Of a DNA stretch of 64,000 nt, positions 34,801 to 45,036 are shown in pieces. The stretch spans positions 23,214,011 to 23,278,010 of the forward strand of contig CM046297.1 of the NCBI GenBank assembly GCA_025267735.1, written 5' to 3'. The stretch's first letter is position 1. Each line of letters opens with the position of its first letter. Below the pieces are notes generated by a model. It worked only from the letters and a program-made list of their open reading frames with translations. It was not told the origin of the DNA and ran no database searches. Position numbers and translations under genes: made by a program. The stretch comes from Mactra quadrangularis (lineage: Eukaryota; Mollusca; Bivalvia; Venerida; Mactridae).

Positions 34801-37800
34801 GCACGGAGAAAACGGTCTAATAATATTAAACACTTAACCGTGTGGTATGAGATTTATCAAACACTTTTAAAGTAATTTGATTGGCTGAGAGGGGGCACCG
34901 TTGTCTAATCTATACTTATATACTGAGGGACTACTTCTGGATTCGGCAAAATCGGAGAGGGTCTGAAATACGGTAGATATATTTGTTCAGGACTGACGTC
35001 CCGAACAAATAAAAAGCATGTTAAAATGCTGTAATTCTGAATTAATAGTGAACATAACAGAATATACATTTTTAACAAAATGTGCATCGTTACAGCATAT
35101 ACACCGTTTGACATATACGTTTGTGCAAATTAGCGATAAATGTCTGACCGTATATATCACACATTTCATACAATGAACCAATTCTAATGGCTATTAACTT
35201 TGCCCGAAGCGGCAACAGCAGCAGTAATAGCAGCTTGCAATCAGTAATGTGATCAAAACATTATCACTATTATGACTTTTAAGTTTTACGTCTGAAACAA
35301 AAAGCCTTAACATATAAAATAATTATTTTTTGTTTATTTTGCAGGAAATAGCCGGAGGTTGTTACCAGCATAATTGTTCATCAGACAAAATGTGTTTTCC
35401 CATCGCATCAGAATTTACTTGTATTCCTATAGGTAAGTTTTTTATGAAGATACGCGGCATAACCATTCGGAACTACTTGGTCATTTGCTACGAATAACTT
35501 ATTATTCATTCATGAAACGTCGAGGTGTTCCGAATGGCGGCAAAACATGTATACTGGTTACCTTGGTGACACGTTCGGTGGTTCCGCGTATCATCATTGA
35601 ATACTGGTACAGGTACAATAAATTTCTGCTATAAAAACCATTATTGTTACTGCAAATCATGAGTTTTTTTGGACAACATTTTAAATCCCAAAAACCTAAT
35701 TTGACAAGAAGAAAATGTCTCCACATTCCGCTTTTAAAACCATTGAGTTTGATGTTCCTAATAATGGAACTTGGCTATTATTTACCATAAGCGGATCCAG
35801 CGGGGGATCGGGGGGTTCCGGACCCCCATGAAATTTCCAAAATGTACCCGTCTATGAGTTTAATTTTTTAAATATAAGCCATTTTTAAGTAGCAAAAAAG
35901 CAATTCTCTCGTGCTCGCCTTTGTGTTTAACCTAAATCTAATGGTTACATAGTTTTTAATACATGTATTAATATGTTGCGTTATTCTGCAAACAATGTAT
36001 AAAGTGGTTGCGGTTCAAAGTTTGTACCCCCCCCCCTAGAAAAAGTTTGGACCCCCTTTGAAAAAAAATCCTGGATCCGTCCCTGTTTACTGTTATTTTT
36101 ACTGTTTTTCTTTTTTCTGGAAGATTGTGGAACGCCACCGGAAGTAGAGCTTGTCGTTATCAATGTTACAAGTACATTATTTGGTAACAACGAGGCTGTG
36201 AAGTGTGTACCAGGGTATACATTATATGGTCCTAACACAATCAGATGTAAAGCTGATGGACAGTGGACAGAACCACCATATTGTTTACCCGTCAGTAAGT
36301 GATCACGTTCTTTATAATTAAATACAGGTACATGACACAGTTAGTAATAATAATAATAATTTGGTATGGTGTACACAGAGAATTACAGCATACAAAGAAC
36401 ATGTTTTATACGGGACGTGCTTGATTGGGCTGTCGGAGCTGTGCCAGAATCAAATTCCGACTCTTACACAGAATCTGCCAAACGAGTGAAATTGGATGTC
36501 GGAACTGAATCATAGTGTAAAACATGTTTGCAGTGATGCCGCCGCCATCTTGGGTATAGTATAAACCGCGACCGATTCCGTTCACACCACCGATTTGGAT
36601 GGAATGGGAAGAACGCTGCTAGAACACAGTTCCGACCCACTGATTGGAGTTCTCTCAGTTCTAACAGTCGGAATTTCAAACGAGAACGCCCATGGTAATG
36701 TGCTATGACAAGCATACCAACGCCAGGGAATGCAGAAACTAGTGTACGCCTCATACGGGCTTGTTATATCCTTCCATGAAAATTCCACCTTAATGTTAGT
36801 TTTCCTCCATTTATTATGTATTTTATTGAGTTAATGTTAGTAATTTAAATATTGTTTTTGAATAAATGTTGCTTATCTTGTTTTAAAAATGTTATTAAAC
36901 AAAAGTTGTCATGTTGCAAATGTAAGCAATTGTTGCTTATTCAATTATGTTATTAAATAAGGTTGCTTATTTAATCTTAATAATGTTATTAAACAAAAGT
37001 TGCTACGTCGGTTATGTTGGTTATGTTATTAAGTAGATGTTGTTTATTTAAATTTTGTTATTAAATAACGTTAGCTAGTCTTATTTTAATAATGTTTTTA
37101 CGTAAAAGTTGCTATGTTTAGTATATTATTGAGTAGACGTTGCTTATTTAGATAATGTTATTATTATAATAGGTCAAGTTTGCTCGTCTTCTTTTAAAAA
37201 TGTTATTAAATAAAAGTTGTTATGTTGATTTTGTCATTGAATAGATGTTATTACTCGAATTGTGTTATTACATGTATATAAAGTTTGCTATCTAAATTAG
37301 GGTTATTAAGTAAAAGATTTATTTTGTTTATGTTATTGGGAAAATGATGATAATCTTAATTTTGTTATTAAATAAGGATTGCTTATGTTATATTTTATCA
37401 GATTGTGGTGTGCCTTCTATTAGTAACGGGCTTGCTAATTATGAAAGTACAACATACGGAAATCTGGCTACCGTCTTCTGTGACTATGGCTTTCTAGTTA
37501 ATGGTACAGGTGTTATTGAATGTCAAGCTGATGGTTTCTGGTCAGACGAGGAATGTGTAGTCGCAGGTATGAGGTACTTTGTAATTGAATCGTGGTGCAA
37601 GTGGCTAAACATTTGTTGTGTCTGTTGTTTTGTTCTTCATCTGGGTCAGTTCGCTCCATATGGAGCAGACTTAAGTTAAGAGTGATTGGTGTTCATTGAA
37701 CGAATTCGTTCCATTACACAAGGTAAAATACATGTATGCACCATGGGATACACCTGCTTTAAGTATATTGAGAAGTTGACAAAGTTGTGGGGGAGTGAGT

Positions 37801-39801
37801 ACTGGTTGTACAAAAAGTTCGAAAGATGCTAGGTTAAGTGAGCTGGCCTCCATAAAATGACCATATTTTGTGATGACGCGGCGTTAAACCAAATAAAAAG
37901 GATACACGGAAGCTGAAAAAATCCATATTTCAAGACCTTATTTTTGTTCTTCAATGACGACTAGTTTGATATTCATGTGGTATTAAGTCGATTATCTCCC
38001 TTTCTTCTAGATTGTGGTGACCCTGCAGTAGAAAACAGTATCTATGTTGGAGACAATACATCATTTGGAGCACACGTTGACGTCATCTGTGACGTAGGAT
38101 ATAGCCTGGATGGTATGAGGACGATACGTTGTCTGGCCGATGGAAATTGGAGTACAAAACCTCAGTGTGCTATTGTAGGTAAGTTGGTAATTTAGAAACT
38201 ATTTGTATTTAACTCGCAGGCGGTTGGCATGGTCCCGAAGCAAAAATACTATGTGTATACTTTATAGTGTTTTGCCTCGGGACCGTGCCGGCCGCCTGTG
38301 GTTTAACTGGTAATTTAGAGACAACGTGTATTTTAGCTGGTAATTTAGTTATATGTTTGTAACTTAATACTTTTGCTGTGCATCACATCTCCAGCGCCAG
38401 TTTTTGCTAACACCGACGAAAACCTACCAACATAGTTCTTATTTAAGAAAGGAGCACGACTTCTCACAATAGCAACCTGAAAAGGAACTACATCGGGGGG
38501 GGGGGGGGGGTTCAACGGTGTTTACAAAATGAACCAAACTGGCGTTGGAGATTCAAATGCCTTTTTAATAAATGCGTTTCTGGGGCCAAGATTTGATGTT
38601 CGGCCTACATCAGAACCCGCAATTTTAACATGTTCTTAATCTTGTTTTTTTATATTTCAGATTGTGGAATTCCAGACGTAACATTTGGAGTGTTGGAAGG
38701 AAGACTAACAACATATAACTCTAGTATGAATATTTCTTGTATTGAAAACTATATCTTAATTGGTAACAATGTGACTGTCTGTCAAGAAAGTGGACTTTGG
38801 ACATCTTTGCCTTACTGTATCCCAGGTAAAATACTTACATCACAAATCCTGGGTATATAGTCACGTGATCTTCAGATTGTAAACAAACGCTTGTTTTATC
38901 TTAAATATAGTCTCCCAGTACTGAGCTAGTAGGACAAAGCTTCTTGCTCAAGGCAACAGCAGGGTAGATTTTCAATAGGATTCAGACCAACGCGGAGCTG
39001 GGTATCTAATGATTACCAGTCCAATATTGTAATCACTCAGTTACGCCCGCTCTATAATGCCAGTTGTTTAGAGACATCAAAACGAAGGTTTTAAATAATT
39101 CCAACTGTCAAAATACAAACTAATGTCGTGACCACTCGACCACGCCCGTCTTAATATGACAGCGAAATATGACGTAAGTCTGCTTAAGCACCTTGCTTTA
39201 CATAAGACACATGTAATAATCATGGAAGGTTCTCATTCACAGATTTCAACTTAAATATAAACTTTTTCTAAAAATTATCTAAATTGTATGGAAACATTTC
39301 TTTAAGCAGAAAATTAGTGTTTTGATAATGACAATTTTAGTGCAAATTGACTTACAACTATTTCAAGTAGTAAAAGTATACCCCGTATGTCACGGTATAG
39401 ACAATTTCAAATGCATTTTTGTGACTTTCATTGTACATTTCCTGCAATCTTTAGGTCAGTTTGTCTTAAAATTTTGTTAACTTGTACCTTAAAGGTATAT
39501 ACATGTACATGTATTGATTGTTTCAGTGATATGCGTAGGAGATGTATGTTTCCGAGCCTTCTCTGGAATTGTGCTGACGTTCTACAATGCATTTAATTAT
39601 CAATTCACCACGGCAGCGACGATGGAAACATGTGTGCAGTATTGTGGCACGTACCTTCCTGGATACAGGGGAATTAACTACAATCCATTGGACGACTTCT
39701 GTCGGTGTTTGTCTGTCACATTTGAAGAGTATACTAATACAGGAAAAACTTATGGCACTGGTTCAAACTATGACCTGTACGAACCGATTTCTGTACTGTA
39801 A
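31549..39801 (+). CDS. Secreted PAN-like / EGF-like / 4x sushi / WSC-like protein (7 exons)
   Basis: Exons 31549-31884, 35345-35432, 36124-36294, 37402-37566, 38011-38178, 38661-38825 and 39527-39801 sum to 1368 bp in one open frame (455 residues and TAA). All introns are GT-AG. Domains in order: signal peptide (MKFLLGTFLSAVCLYCSRA); PAN/apple-like segment about 35-105 with C-x3-C-x5-C spacing; a short EGF-like cysteine segment 113-141; four sushi/CCP modules at about 142-198, 199-253, 254-309 and 310-364, each starting (D/N)CG, with four Cys and a Trp; and a C-terminal cysteine-rich, WSC-like module 365-455. Sushi proteins of this kind bind carbohydrates, complement-like factors or cell-surface ligands; a secreted adhesion, lectin or innate-recognition role is inference. 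No membrane anchor is seen after the last module. Exact orthology is not recognised. Confidence 0.85.
31925..31982. repeat. 58-nt hairpin in intron 1 of the sushi gene
   Basis: Arms AGTGCTAAAAGGGGATAAG.. and ..CTTATCCTCTTTCAGCACT pair at 19 of 21 positions (one more is a G-U wobble) around a 16-nt loop. Confidence 0.65.
32706..34909 (+). mobile_element. Large non-autonomous transposon family, copy 1
   Basis: Starts with a long hairpin (ggatagagcatgagtagcag ... ctgctacgagtattctatcc around gagcgaagcgag) followed by TTAGACAACGGG. It ends tttgattggctgagaggggg then caccgttgtctaat, the inverse of TTAGACAACGG. It matches 41131-42574 and 42586-46734 over most of its length. No transposase. Lies wholly in intron 1 of the sushi gene. 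Superfamily not assigned. Confidence 0.75.
33809..34027 (+). ncRNA. Candidate structured RNA module, copy 1
   Basis: A 219-nt block shared with 44816-45036 and 62980-63198. Predicted stems: closing AAGCG/CGCTT (33809-33813 with 34023-34027); TTTGC/GCGAA (33814-33818 with 33828-33832); GCTCTGGT/ACCAGAGC (33844-33851 with 33908-33915) enclosing CCATTC/GAATGG (33869-33874 with 33887-33892); GTTTGTCTCC/GGAGACGAAC with GAGT loop (33960-33983); and ATGAgTCGTGC/GCACGATCAT (33992-34020). T-G pairs occur only as read on the plus strand. No known RNA family recognised; transcription not shown. Confidence 0.5.
35345..35432 (+). CDS. Sushi gene exon 2: EGF-like cysteine segment
   Basis: An 88-bp exon encoding EIAGGCYQHNCSSDKMCFPI then ASEFTCIPI. 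The C-x4-C-x5-C-x8-C spacing resembles the short EGF-like linker often found next to PAN modules in molluscan secreted proteins. Acceptor ...ttttgcag, donor gtaagt. It sets the phase-1 boundary used by all following modules. Confidence 0.8.
35790..36086 (+). repeat. G-rich-ended dispersed repeat, copy 1
   Basis: Begins gcggatccagcgggggatcg with ggggggttccggaccccc and ends ggaccccctttgaaaa then ctggatccgtccctg. The inverted match is at 60539-60846. It ends about 38 bp before CCP exon 3. Confidence 0.7.
36124..36294 (+). CDS. Sushi gene exon 3: CCP module 1
   Basis: Encodes DCGTPPEVELVVINV..., then VKCVPGYTL, IRCKADGQW and PPYCLP: the four invariant cysteines and the Trp of a CCP module on one exon. 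Donor gtaagt. The acceptor ...ttttttctggaag lies only about 38 bp downstream of a dispersed G-rich repeat. The split codon gives Asn rather than Asp at the next module start. Confidence 0.88.
36410..36695. mobile_element. Non-autonomous DNA element, copy 2
   Basis: Counterpart of 10277-10655; starts gtgcttgattgggctgtcgg and ends gaatttcaaacgagaacgcc. Confidence 0.65.
36755..36825 (+). repeat. Second-family SINE fragment
   Basis: Only ttatatccttccatgaaaat and gttagttttcctccatttat remain. Confidence 0.5.
36830..37395 (+). repeat. Intronic minisatellite-like tract
   Basis: Degenerate tandem units built from atgttattaaacaaaagttg and ttgcttatttaatcttaat, repeated roughly every 60 bp (paired as about 120 bp), filling the intron between CCP exons 3 and 4 up to the exon 4 acceptor. 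Confidence 0.75.
37402..37566 (+). CDS. Sushi gene exon 4: CCP module 2
   Basis: Encodes NCGVPSISNGLANYES, then TVFCDYGF, IECQADGFW and EECVVAG, a complete CCP module. Acceptor ...ttttatcag, donor gtatga. A minisatellite-like tract fills the preceding intron. Confidence 0.88.
37715..37905 (+). repeat. Degenerate second-family SINE
   Basis: gtgagtactggttgtacaaa, gatgctaggttaagtgagct and gacgcggcgttaaaccaaat are diagnostic; head eroded. Confidence 0.6.
38011..38178 (+). CDS. Sushi gene exon 5: CCP module 3
   Basis: Encodes DCGDPAVENSIYVGD, then DVICDVGYSL, IRCLADGNW and PQCAIV. Acceptor ...ttcttctag, donor gtaagt. A hairpin MITE begins about 37 bp after the donor. Confidence 0.9.
38215..38301. 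mobile_element. Hairpin MITE in intron 5 of the sushi gene
   Basis: Left gcaggcggttggcatggtcc and right ggaccgtgccggccgcctgt are inverted, with gcaaaaatactat/atagtgttttgc inside; loop of about 14 nt. Confidence 0.75.
38495..38510 (+). repeat. G16 homopolymer
   Basis: Sixteen consecutive G in an otherwise AT-rich intron. Confidence 0.95.
38661..38825 (+). CDS. Sushi gene exon 6: CCP module 4
   Basis: Encodes DCGIPDVTFGVLEG, then NISCIENYIL, TVCQESGLW and LPYCIPG. Potential N-glycosylation sites NSS/NIS and NVT are present. Acceptor ...tatttcag, donor gtaaaa. Confidence 0.9.
38885..39165 (-). repeat. tRNA-derived SINE-like sequence
   Basis: On the minus strand, gagcgggcgtaactgagtga and a B-box-like gttggtctgaatccta (about 38975-39055) resemble a tRNA head. 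A second partial head (gggcgtggtcgagtggtcac) sits at 39127-39150. Confidence 0.45.
39225..39498. mobile_element. 350-bp MITE ('AAAGGTACT' family), copy 2, internally shortened
   Basis: Starts ggttctcattcacagatttc and ends ttgtaccttaaagg; interior matches copy 1. Ends about 28 bp before the last sushi-gene exon. Confidence 0.7.
39527..39801 (+). CDS. Sushi gene exon 7: C-terminal cysteine-rich (WSC-like) module
   Basis: Encodes VICVGDVCFRAFSGI, then METCVQYCGTYLPGYRGINY, FCRCLSV and a tail ending NYDLYEPISVL before TAA. The C-x3-C ... C-x-C arrangement and GYRGINY resemble WSC carbohydrate-binding domains; assignment to WSC is by pattern only. Acceptor ...attgtttcag. MITEs flank the exon on both sides. 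Confidence 0.8.
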
Positions 39802-39807
39802 ATCTGA

Positions 39808-40034
39808 GACGCTTCTTACAAAAAATCTTACGACAAAAATCATCGTAAGTCAAAAGCAAGACACATTTATAGTGCAGTTGGCCAATAAATTCCAAATGTC
39901 ATAGAATTATGTAGAATTTTGTATATCTTTTGAATATCGTATGATAATTATGTTTAGAACTCGTCTGACTTTAAACTGTAATATTTATCATAGTGACTTA
40001 CGACCCTTTTTTTCGTAATATTTTTTCCTAAGAG
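39808..40034. mobile_element. MITE ('CTTACGAATT' family), copy 2
   Basis: Begins about 7 bp after the stop codon (cttcttacaaaaaatcttac) and ends near tttcgtaatattttttccta. Interior matches 26657-26880. Confidence 0.65.
39884..39889 (+). promoter_or_regulatory. Candidate poly(A) signal of the sushi gene, inside a MITE
   Basis: The first AATAAA after the stop codon is 83 bp downstream and lies within the MITE copy at 39808-40034. If used, transcript 3' end formation depends on transposon sequence. Confidence 0.4.
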
Positions 40035-40479
40035 ATGCACAGACATTATATGATTCGTTCAATGTTTTCGATGTAAATGTATTTATTCTTCTAAAAATCT
40101 CATAATGTTAAAGCAACATTTTGGACGCAACAGAGCAGTGTTCTGAAAACAGCAATTTTGTTGCAAATTTACATATAACAGTAGAAAGTTGTGATTCTAT
40201 GTTTATTTAGAAACCTTTTTCATTAGTAAATGTATTCTGTTCCTTTTATTATCCAACAGAGAAAACTTCTTGTCGAGAAAGATATTATACATAAAGGTAT
40301 TTACGATTTTTGTGCGTTTTTTTACTTTTTTTGTGTATTTCTTACAATTTGAAGAAAAGGGGAGTAACTTGTACGTCCTTATACTTATGGTCCCTTCTCT
40401 ACTATCTACCATACTTATTTTTGTCCATTAGAACAACGTTTTAAGCGAAGATTAATGCTATTTTTCAACTTTATTCAAA

Positions 40480-41036
40480 TGTCTGGTGTGCATGCATCAA
40501 CTCCGCTGATTTAGATATTTACTACAGTACTTCAGGTATGAGTTCAATTACCGCGAACGTTACAAAACGTTCCGTAACGATATATTCGGAACTCCTCGGT
40601 CATTCGCTGTGAATAATCTCGGATATATTTAGACGCTATTTTGAAATACCAGTGTTGAATTAAACAAATATATGGTCGTTTAGGCATTGAGTGATGTTTC
40701 GTTTATAGTCACTGTCCGTAAATTTTGAAACATCACTCATTGCCTTAACGATCGCATATTTGTGTATTAGATTAGATTATTCGCAGCGAATGGCCGAGGA
40801 ATTCCGAATGTATCGTTATGTAACGTTCTGTAACGTTTAGTGTAATTGAACACGGTATTGTACTCAATATCGATAAAAATAGGAATCCGTGTCTGCTGTT
40901 CAATCTTATTCAACTGGCAGTGGCTTAAACATTGACCTCCCTGATTTAAATAGGTCGTGTGTAGCGGAATACTGTTGTGAGTATTTAAATCAGTGGGGTT
41001 ATTACGTGAGCTACAGTCCGTTGAATAAAATTTAGT
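40480..41036. mobile_element. Nested MITE composite
   Basis: A left 'TTAACCC'-family arm (about 40480-40541), then a 310-bp palindromic element 40542-40851 (ends gttcaattaccgcgaacgtt and cgtttagtgtaattgaac, arms about 75 bp), then a near-complete 'TTAACCC' MITE at 40912-41034. The palindrome has a second inner hairpin (gagtgatgtttc/gaaacatcactc). A related arm sits at 35445-35535. Confidence 0.6.
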
Positions 41037-41130
41037 CATTGATATGGTCTAAAGAGTGATTTAGATACTAAAATCAAGCGTGGTATCTTTTTAATACAAT
41101 CGCAATACTCATTTTAGGCATGACATTTGC

Positions 41131-42574
41131 GTATAGGATAGAGCATGAGTAGCAGTTTGATAAATCTCATATCAAACTGCTACGAGTACTCAATCCGACT
41201 TAGACAACGGGTAGGAAATCATATGTTTATAATGTCCATTTTCATTTATTTTGTCACGTATTTATACTACTGTCACCTTAAAGCCATATAAAACGCAGAG
41301 AAATATGGTTGGCCTTAATCTAAGTCGTACGATATTTGTGTCGTGAATTTCGTGCGAAAGCTAATTAAAACTCATGAACAACATTTAGATTGTGTTATTC
41401 ATGGATATGAATATTTGTGCCCATGTACATAATTTATCGGCAGTTAAACAATGAATAAAAATACAAATCAACAATCATTTTTGATAAACAATCACAGTGG
41501 TGAGTCGTCTTAGGAATAATTCTTTATCGCAGAACTAAAGAATGTTTTGGCTAACCAAGAGTGTTATTAGGCTGTAAGTACATGTTATTGTTTTACGAAT
41601 TTCATAATTTTCTGCTATGTTATACCTAATAAACATGTGAATATTCAATTTACACAATATTTCTCATATATAGTCGGTTTAATATGTAATCAAGAGAGTG
41701 GATAGATGTGAATTGCATCAGCAGAATAATCACATATATATGCATGCTAACAAAATTTGCTTATGAAGTATTGTGTTACAAAATACCGGTCGTTCTATTA
41801 TGTAGGAACAAGTGGACCTTTGAATCAACCCCTACCAATATTTTTTTTCACCTGCTTAAAACCATCAAGACGATTGTTGTGAACAAAAATGGTAGAGAAA
41901 CTCAATTACATTATTAAATACATTATGTTTTATAAACATTCGTGCATGATGACACCTAAACATTTGTTTTGTTGAAAGTATGAACTATCCAAAATACAAT
42001 TGATCGGAAAGCTTTTTGTCTTAAATATAGATCTTGGTTTTCTTTAAAATAACATAACATGTTGTATTAACTTGATCGGATGAATTCAATAAAATCATTC
42101 GTTTGCAGTAGTTTTAGACTTATAAAATAATGCGCTTCCTTGTCTCCCGGTTATAAGCAATAAGGACAGTTATTTTCTCAAAACTTCGGTTGGCTTTTAA
42201 ATAGATTTGTCCGGTTCCTAGTCGTACTTTGACTAAATACATATAAGCTTATTGAAGCATTTCAGTTAATTGTATTAAACTGATTATGGGGCGGATTTAG
42301 ACTTTTTACAAGGGGATGTACTATTTAATGACTTACGCTTGTCAACAAATAAGATCATAATTAAACTTTTCCAATGTTCGTGGCCGCTTGTATACGAACT
42401 ATAACATTTCATTTTTTCTTAGTGTTCACCCCACTTAAAAAGTCTGGATCCACCCCATATTTTCGCTTGATGTCTTCGATCTGATAATATCAAACACTTT
42501 ACCGTGTGATATGGGATTTATCAAACACCTTTTAAGCAATTTGATTGGCTGAGAGGGGGTCACCGTTTTCTAAT
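41131..42574 (+). mobile_element. Large transposon family, copy 2 (internally deleted)
   Basis: Same start hairpin (shortened) and TTAGACAACGGG; same end (gattggctgagagggggtca). The central part, including the structured RNA module, is missing. Confidence 0.7.
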
Positions 42575-43063
42575 CGCGTTTATAGTATAGGACAGAGCAT
42601 AAGTAGCAGTTTGATATGGGAATTATCAACGAGCGAAGCGAGTTGATAAATCCCATATCAAACTGCTACGAGTATTCTATCCGACTTAGACAACGGGTAT
42701 GACATTATAAGTTTATAATGTTCAATTTCATTAATTTTATCACGTGTTTATACTACTGCTATCTTTAGCCACATAAAACTCAAAATAATATAGTGGGCCT
42801 TAAACTTAAACAAATGATATCAAAAACAAAACAAAACAAATTTTGTGTCGTGAATTTCGTGCGAAGGCTAATTAGAACTCATAAACACAATTAGATAGTG
42901 TTATTCATGAATGTAAATATTATTAATGTGCTCATGTACGTAATGTGCAGTTAAATAATTATAAAGGATTAAAATTAACAATCATTTTTTAAATAATCAC
43001 AGTGGTGATTCGTCATAGGAATAATTCTTTATCACAGAACTGAATACTGTTTTGGCTAACCAG

Positions 43064-44181
43064 GGGCCACTTTCACAAAAAATCTTAAGTTTTTTCGTAA
43101 GTCAAGACTTAAGCTTGGACTTAAGTTAAAAGTTGTGGTGAACTTAAGTTTTTACTAAGTCAGTTTCTCGAAAAAACTTGAGACAATCTTATCTGTTCCT
43201 GACTTAAGTCTGGTCTTAAGTTTTGACTATATCAATGTTTCATAGCTACGCTGTTAAATCTGTCAATTTTAAACCGGCAATGTGTAAATCATCAATAGTA
43301 TGATGTGATACATGTACAATCTTTTAGCAATGACTTATATACACATCACACAAACACATTGAATATCAATACACGATGTCCTCGTGTTATCCTTGTACAA
43401 ACAGGGAACGAAAGTAAAACAAAAAAGGTTGATGTAATACATATATGTAGAGTTTGAAAAACAAAACAAAATCACTCTGCAGGCAAAGCTTTCATGACTA
43501 ATTAGAAAGCAGCCAAATATTTGGATTTGTGAGGCTATCAATGAAAAGGTAAATCAATATTTTCTTATTTAAATTCTGCATTTCGTTGCTTTTTAACATT
43601 CACTGATACATAATTTAATTCGTTTGCTTTTATTTTGCATTCAATCTCAATTTTGTTGTCGGGTAGCTTTAATTGTCTTTACACGCATTTTTATTTGTTC
43701 GCCTCTTCATAGAAATAGTGGTACATATATGTATTTGAATGCCATTTATTCTATGAGTCATGCAATTTGAATTCTGTTATAATTGCTAGTAGCATAGAAC
43801 TTTAATGCATCAAGAACTGTCATGTAAACTGGCAAACTATATGACCTGCTTGTAGGTAACTTGCTTGCCTGGATAACCTGTACATATTTATTAAGTATTG
43901 ATCGTCAAACGCTTCTAATGGGTTAAATATATTCTAATTATTCGCGGCCTACTCAAATGACATCTCCGAATTAATACATTGGGCGCAGCCATATTGAAAT
44001 TTCTGACTTAAGTCCCCCGTTTTAGACTTAAGTCACCTCCCTAGGTGACTTAAGTTTTGTCTTAAGTTTATGTTTCAAAATCGACTTAAGTTTTTTTGTG
44101 AAACAGTGATAAGATAAAAACTAGACTTAAGCAACAACTTAAGTTTAAAAATGAACTTAAGTTGTTTCGTGAAAGTGGCCC
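43064..44181. mobile_element. 1.1-kb 'GGGCCACTTTCAC' transposon nested in copy 3
   Basis: Ends gggccactttcacaaaa and the inverse gtttcgtgaaagtggccc, rich in acttaag motifs. Comparison with copy 1 (ggctaaccagaagcacta) gives the empty site and a likely 3-bp target duplication 'cag'. No transposase recognised. Confidence 0.75.
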
Positions 44182-44815
44182 CAGGAGCACTATTAAGCTG
44201 TAAGTACATGTTATTGTTTTATATCTTTCATCAATTTTTAACATTGTTATAACTAGTAAATGTGTGAACATTCAGTTCAGATCATATTTCTCATAAAAAT
44301 AATGTAAAATAAAAAGTACAAAAAGAAAAATATAGAAAAAGAAAGAAAATAGAACGGTCAAGATTTAAAAAGCATATAATTCTTACTGTTTGTTATTAAA
44401 AACTACATCAAATTGGCACAAAGGGAGGCAACAATGGCAAGTGTTACATCTTATTTAACTCCCTTGCCTATGTAAATTGTATTAGATAATATTAAATATA
44501 CGCCCCGGGGGCATGTTTATGATTTTAAACACAGTGTATAGAAATATACAAAAACGCGTGACTGTATAAATTTTGTTTTTGATTAATTTGAAAAGTCTTC
44601 AATATATTTTTGTAATAATATCTAAATATCTAGTTAGATAATAAACAAAGAATCTGCAAGCTTAAGTAAGACAGAATTAGAGACCAATTGAATTTAATTG
44701 ACATAATAAACTGCTTACTTTGACAACTCATTCGTTAGTATTTAATTTGTGATAGAAAACAACACAGTTTTAATATGTATGTCGTTAATATGACTTAAAT
44801 GTCATACATATAGCC

Positions 44816-45036
44816 AAGCGTTTGCCTCCTTTAAGCGAAGCATATAACTGGCTCTGGTCGTTCCTAAACACCATGCCATTCCTTTTTCATAGAGAATGGA
44901 AATAAGGCTTGGTTAACAGAGCTGTAAATGTTTCGCTAGGAATGGGCTTACGCTGTTGAATTTGGTGTTTGTCTCCGAATGGAGACGAACCGATGTCTGC
45001 ATGAGTCGTGCATGTGGTCGCACGTTCATGGCGCTT
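44816..45036 (+). ncRNA. Candidate structured RNA module, copy 2
   Basis: A 221-nt copy of the module. Stems AAGCG/CGCTT, TTTGC/GCGAA and GTTTGTCTCC/GGAGACGAAC (44967-44990, loop GAAT instead of GAGT) are intact. The ACCAGAGC strand has one change and the last stem one unpaired change. Inside transposon copy 3. Confidence 0.45.

Noticed and set aside
36464..36754. 96-codon minus-strand frame in the sushi gene intron
   Set aside because: Falls inside a non-autonomous element also present at 10277-10655, where the frame is not kept.
39587..39904. 105-codon frame over the last sushi-gene exon
   Set aside because: Out of frame with the joined gene; the frame of 39527-39801 preserves the cysteine pattern.
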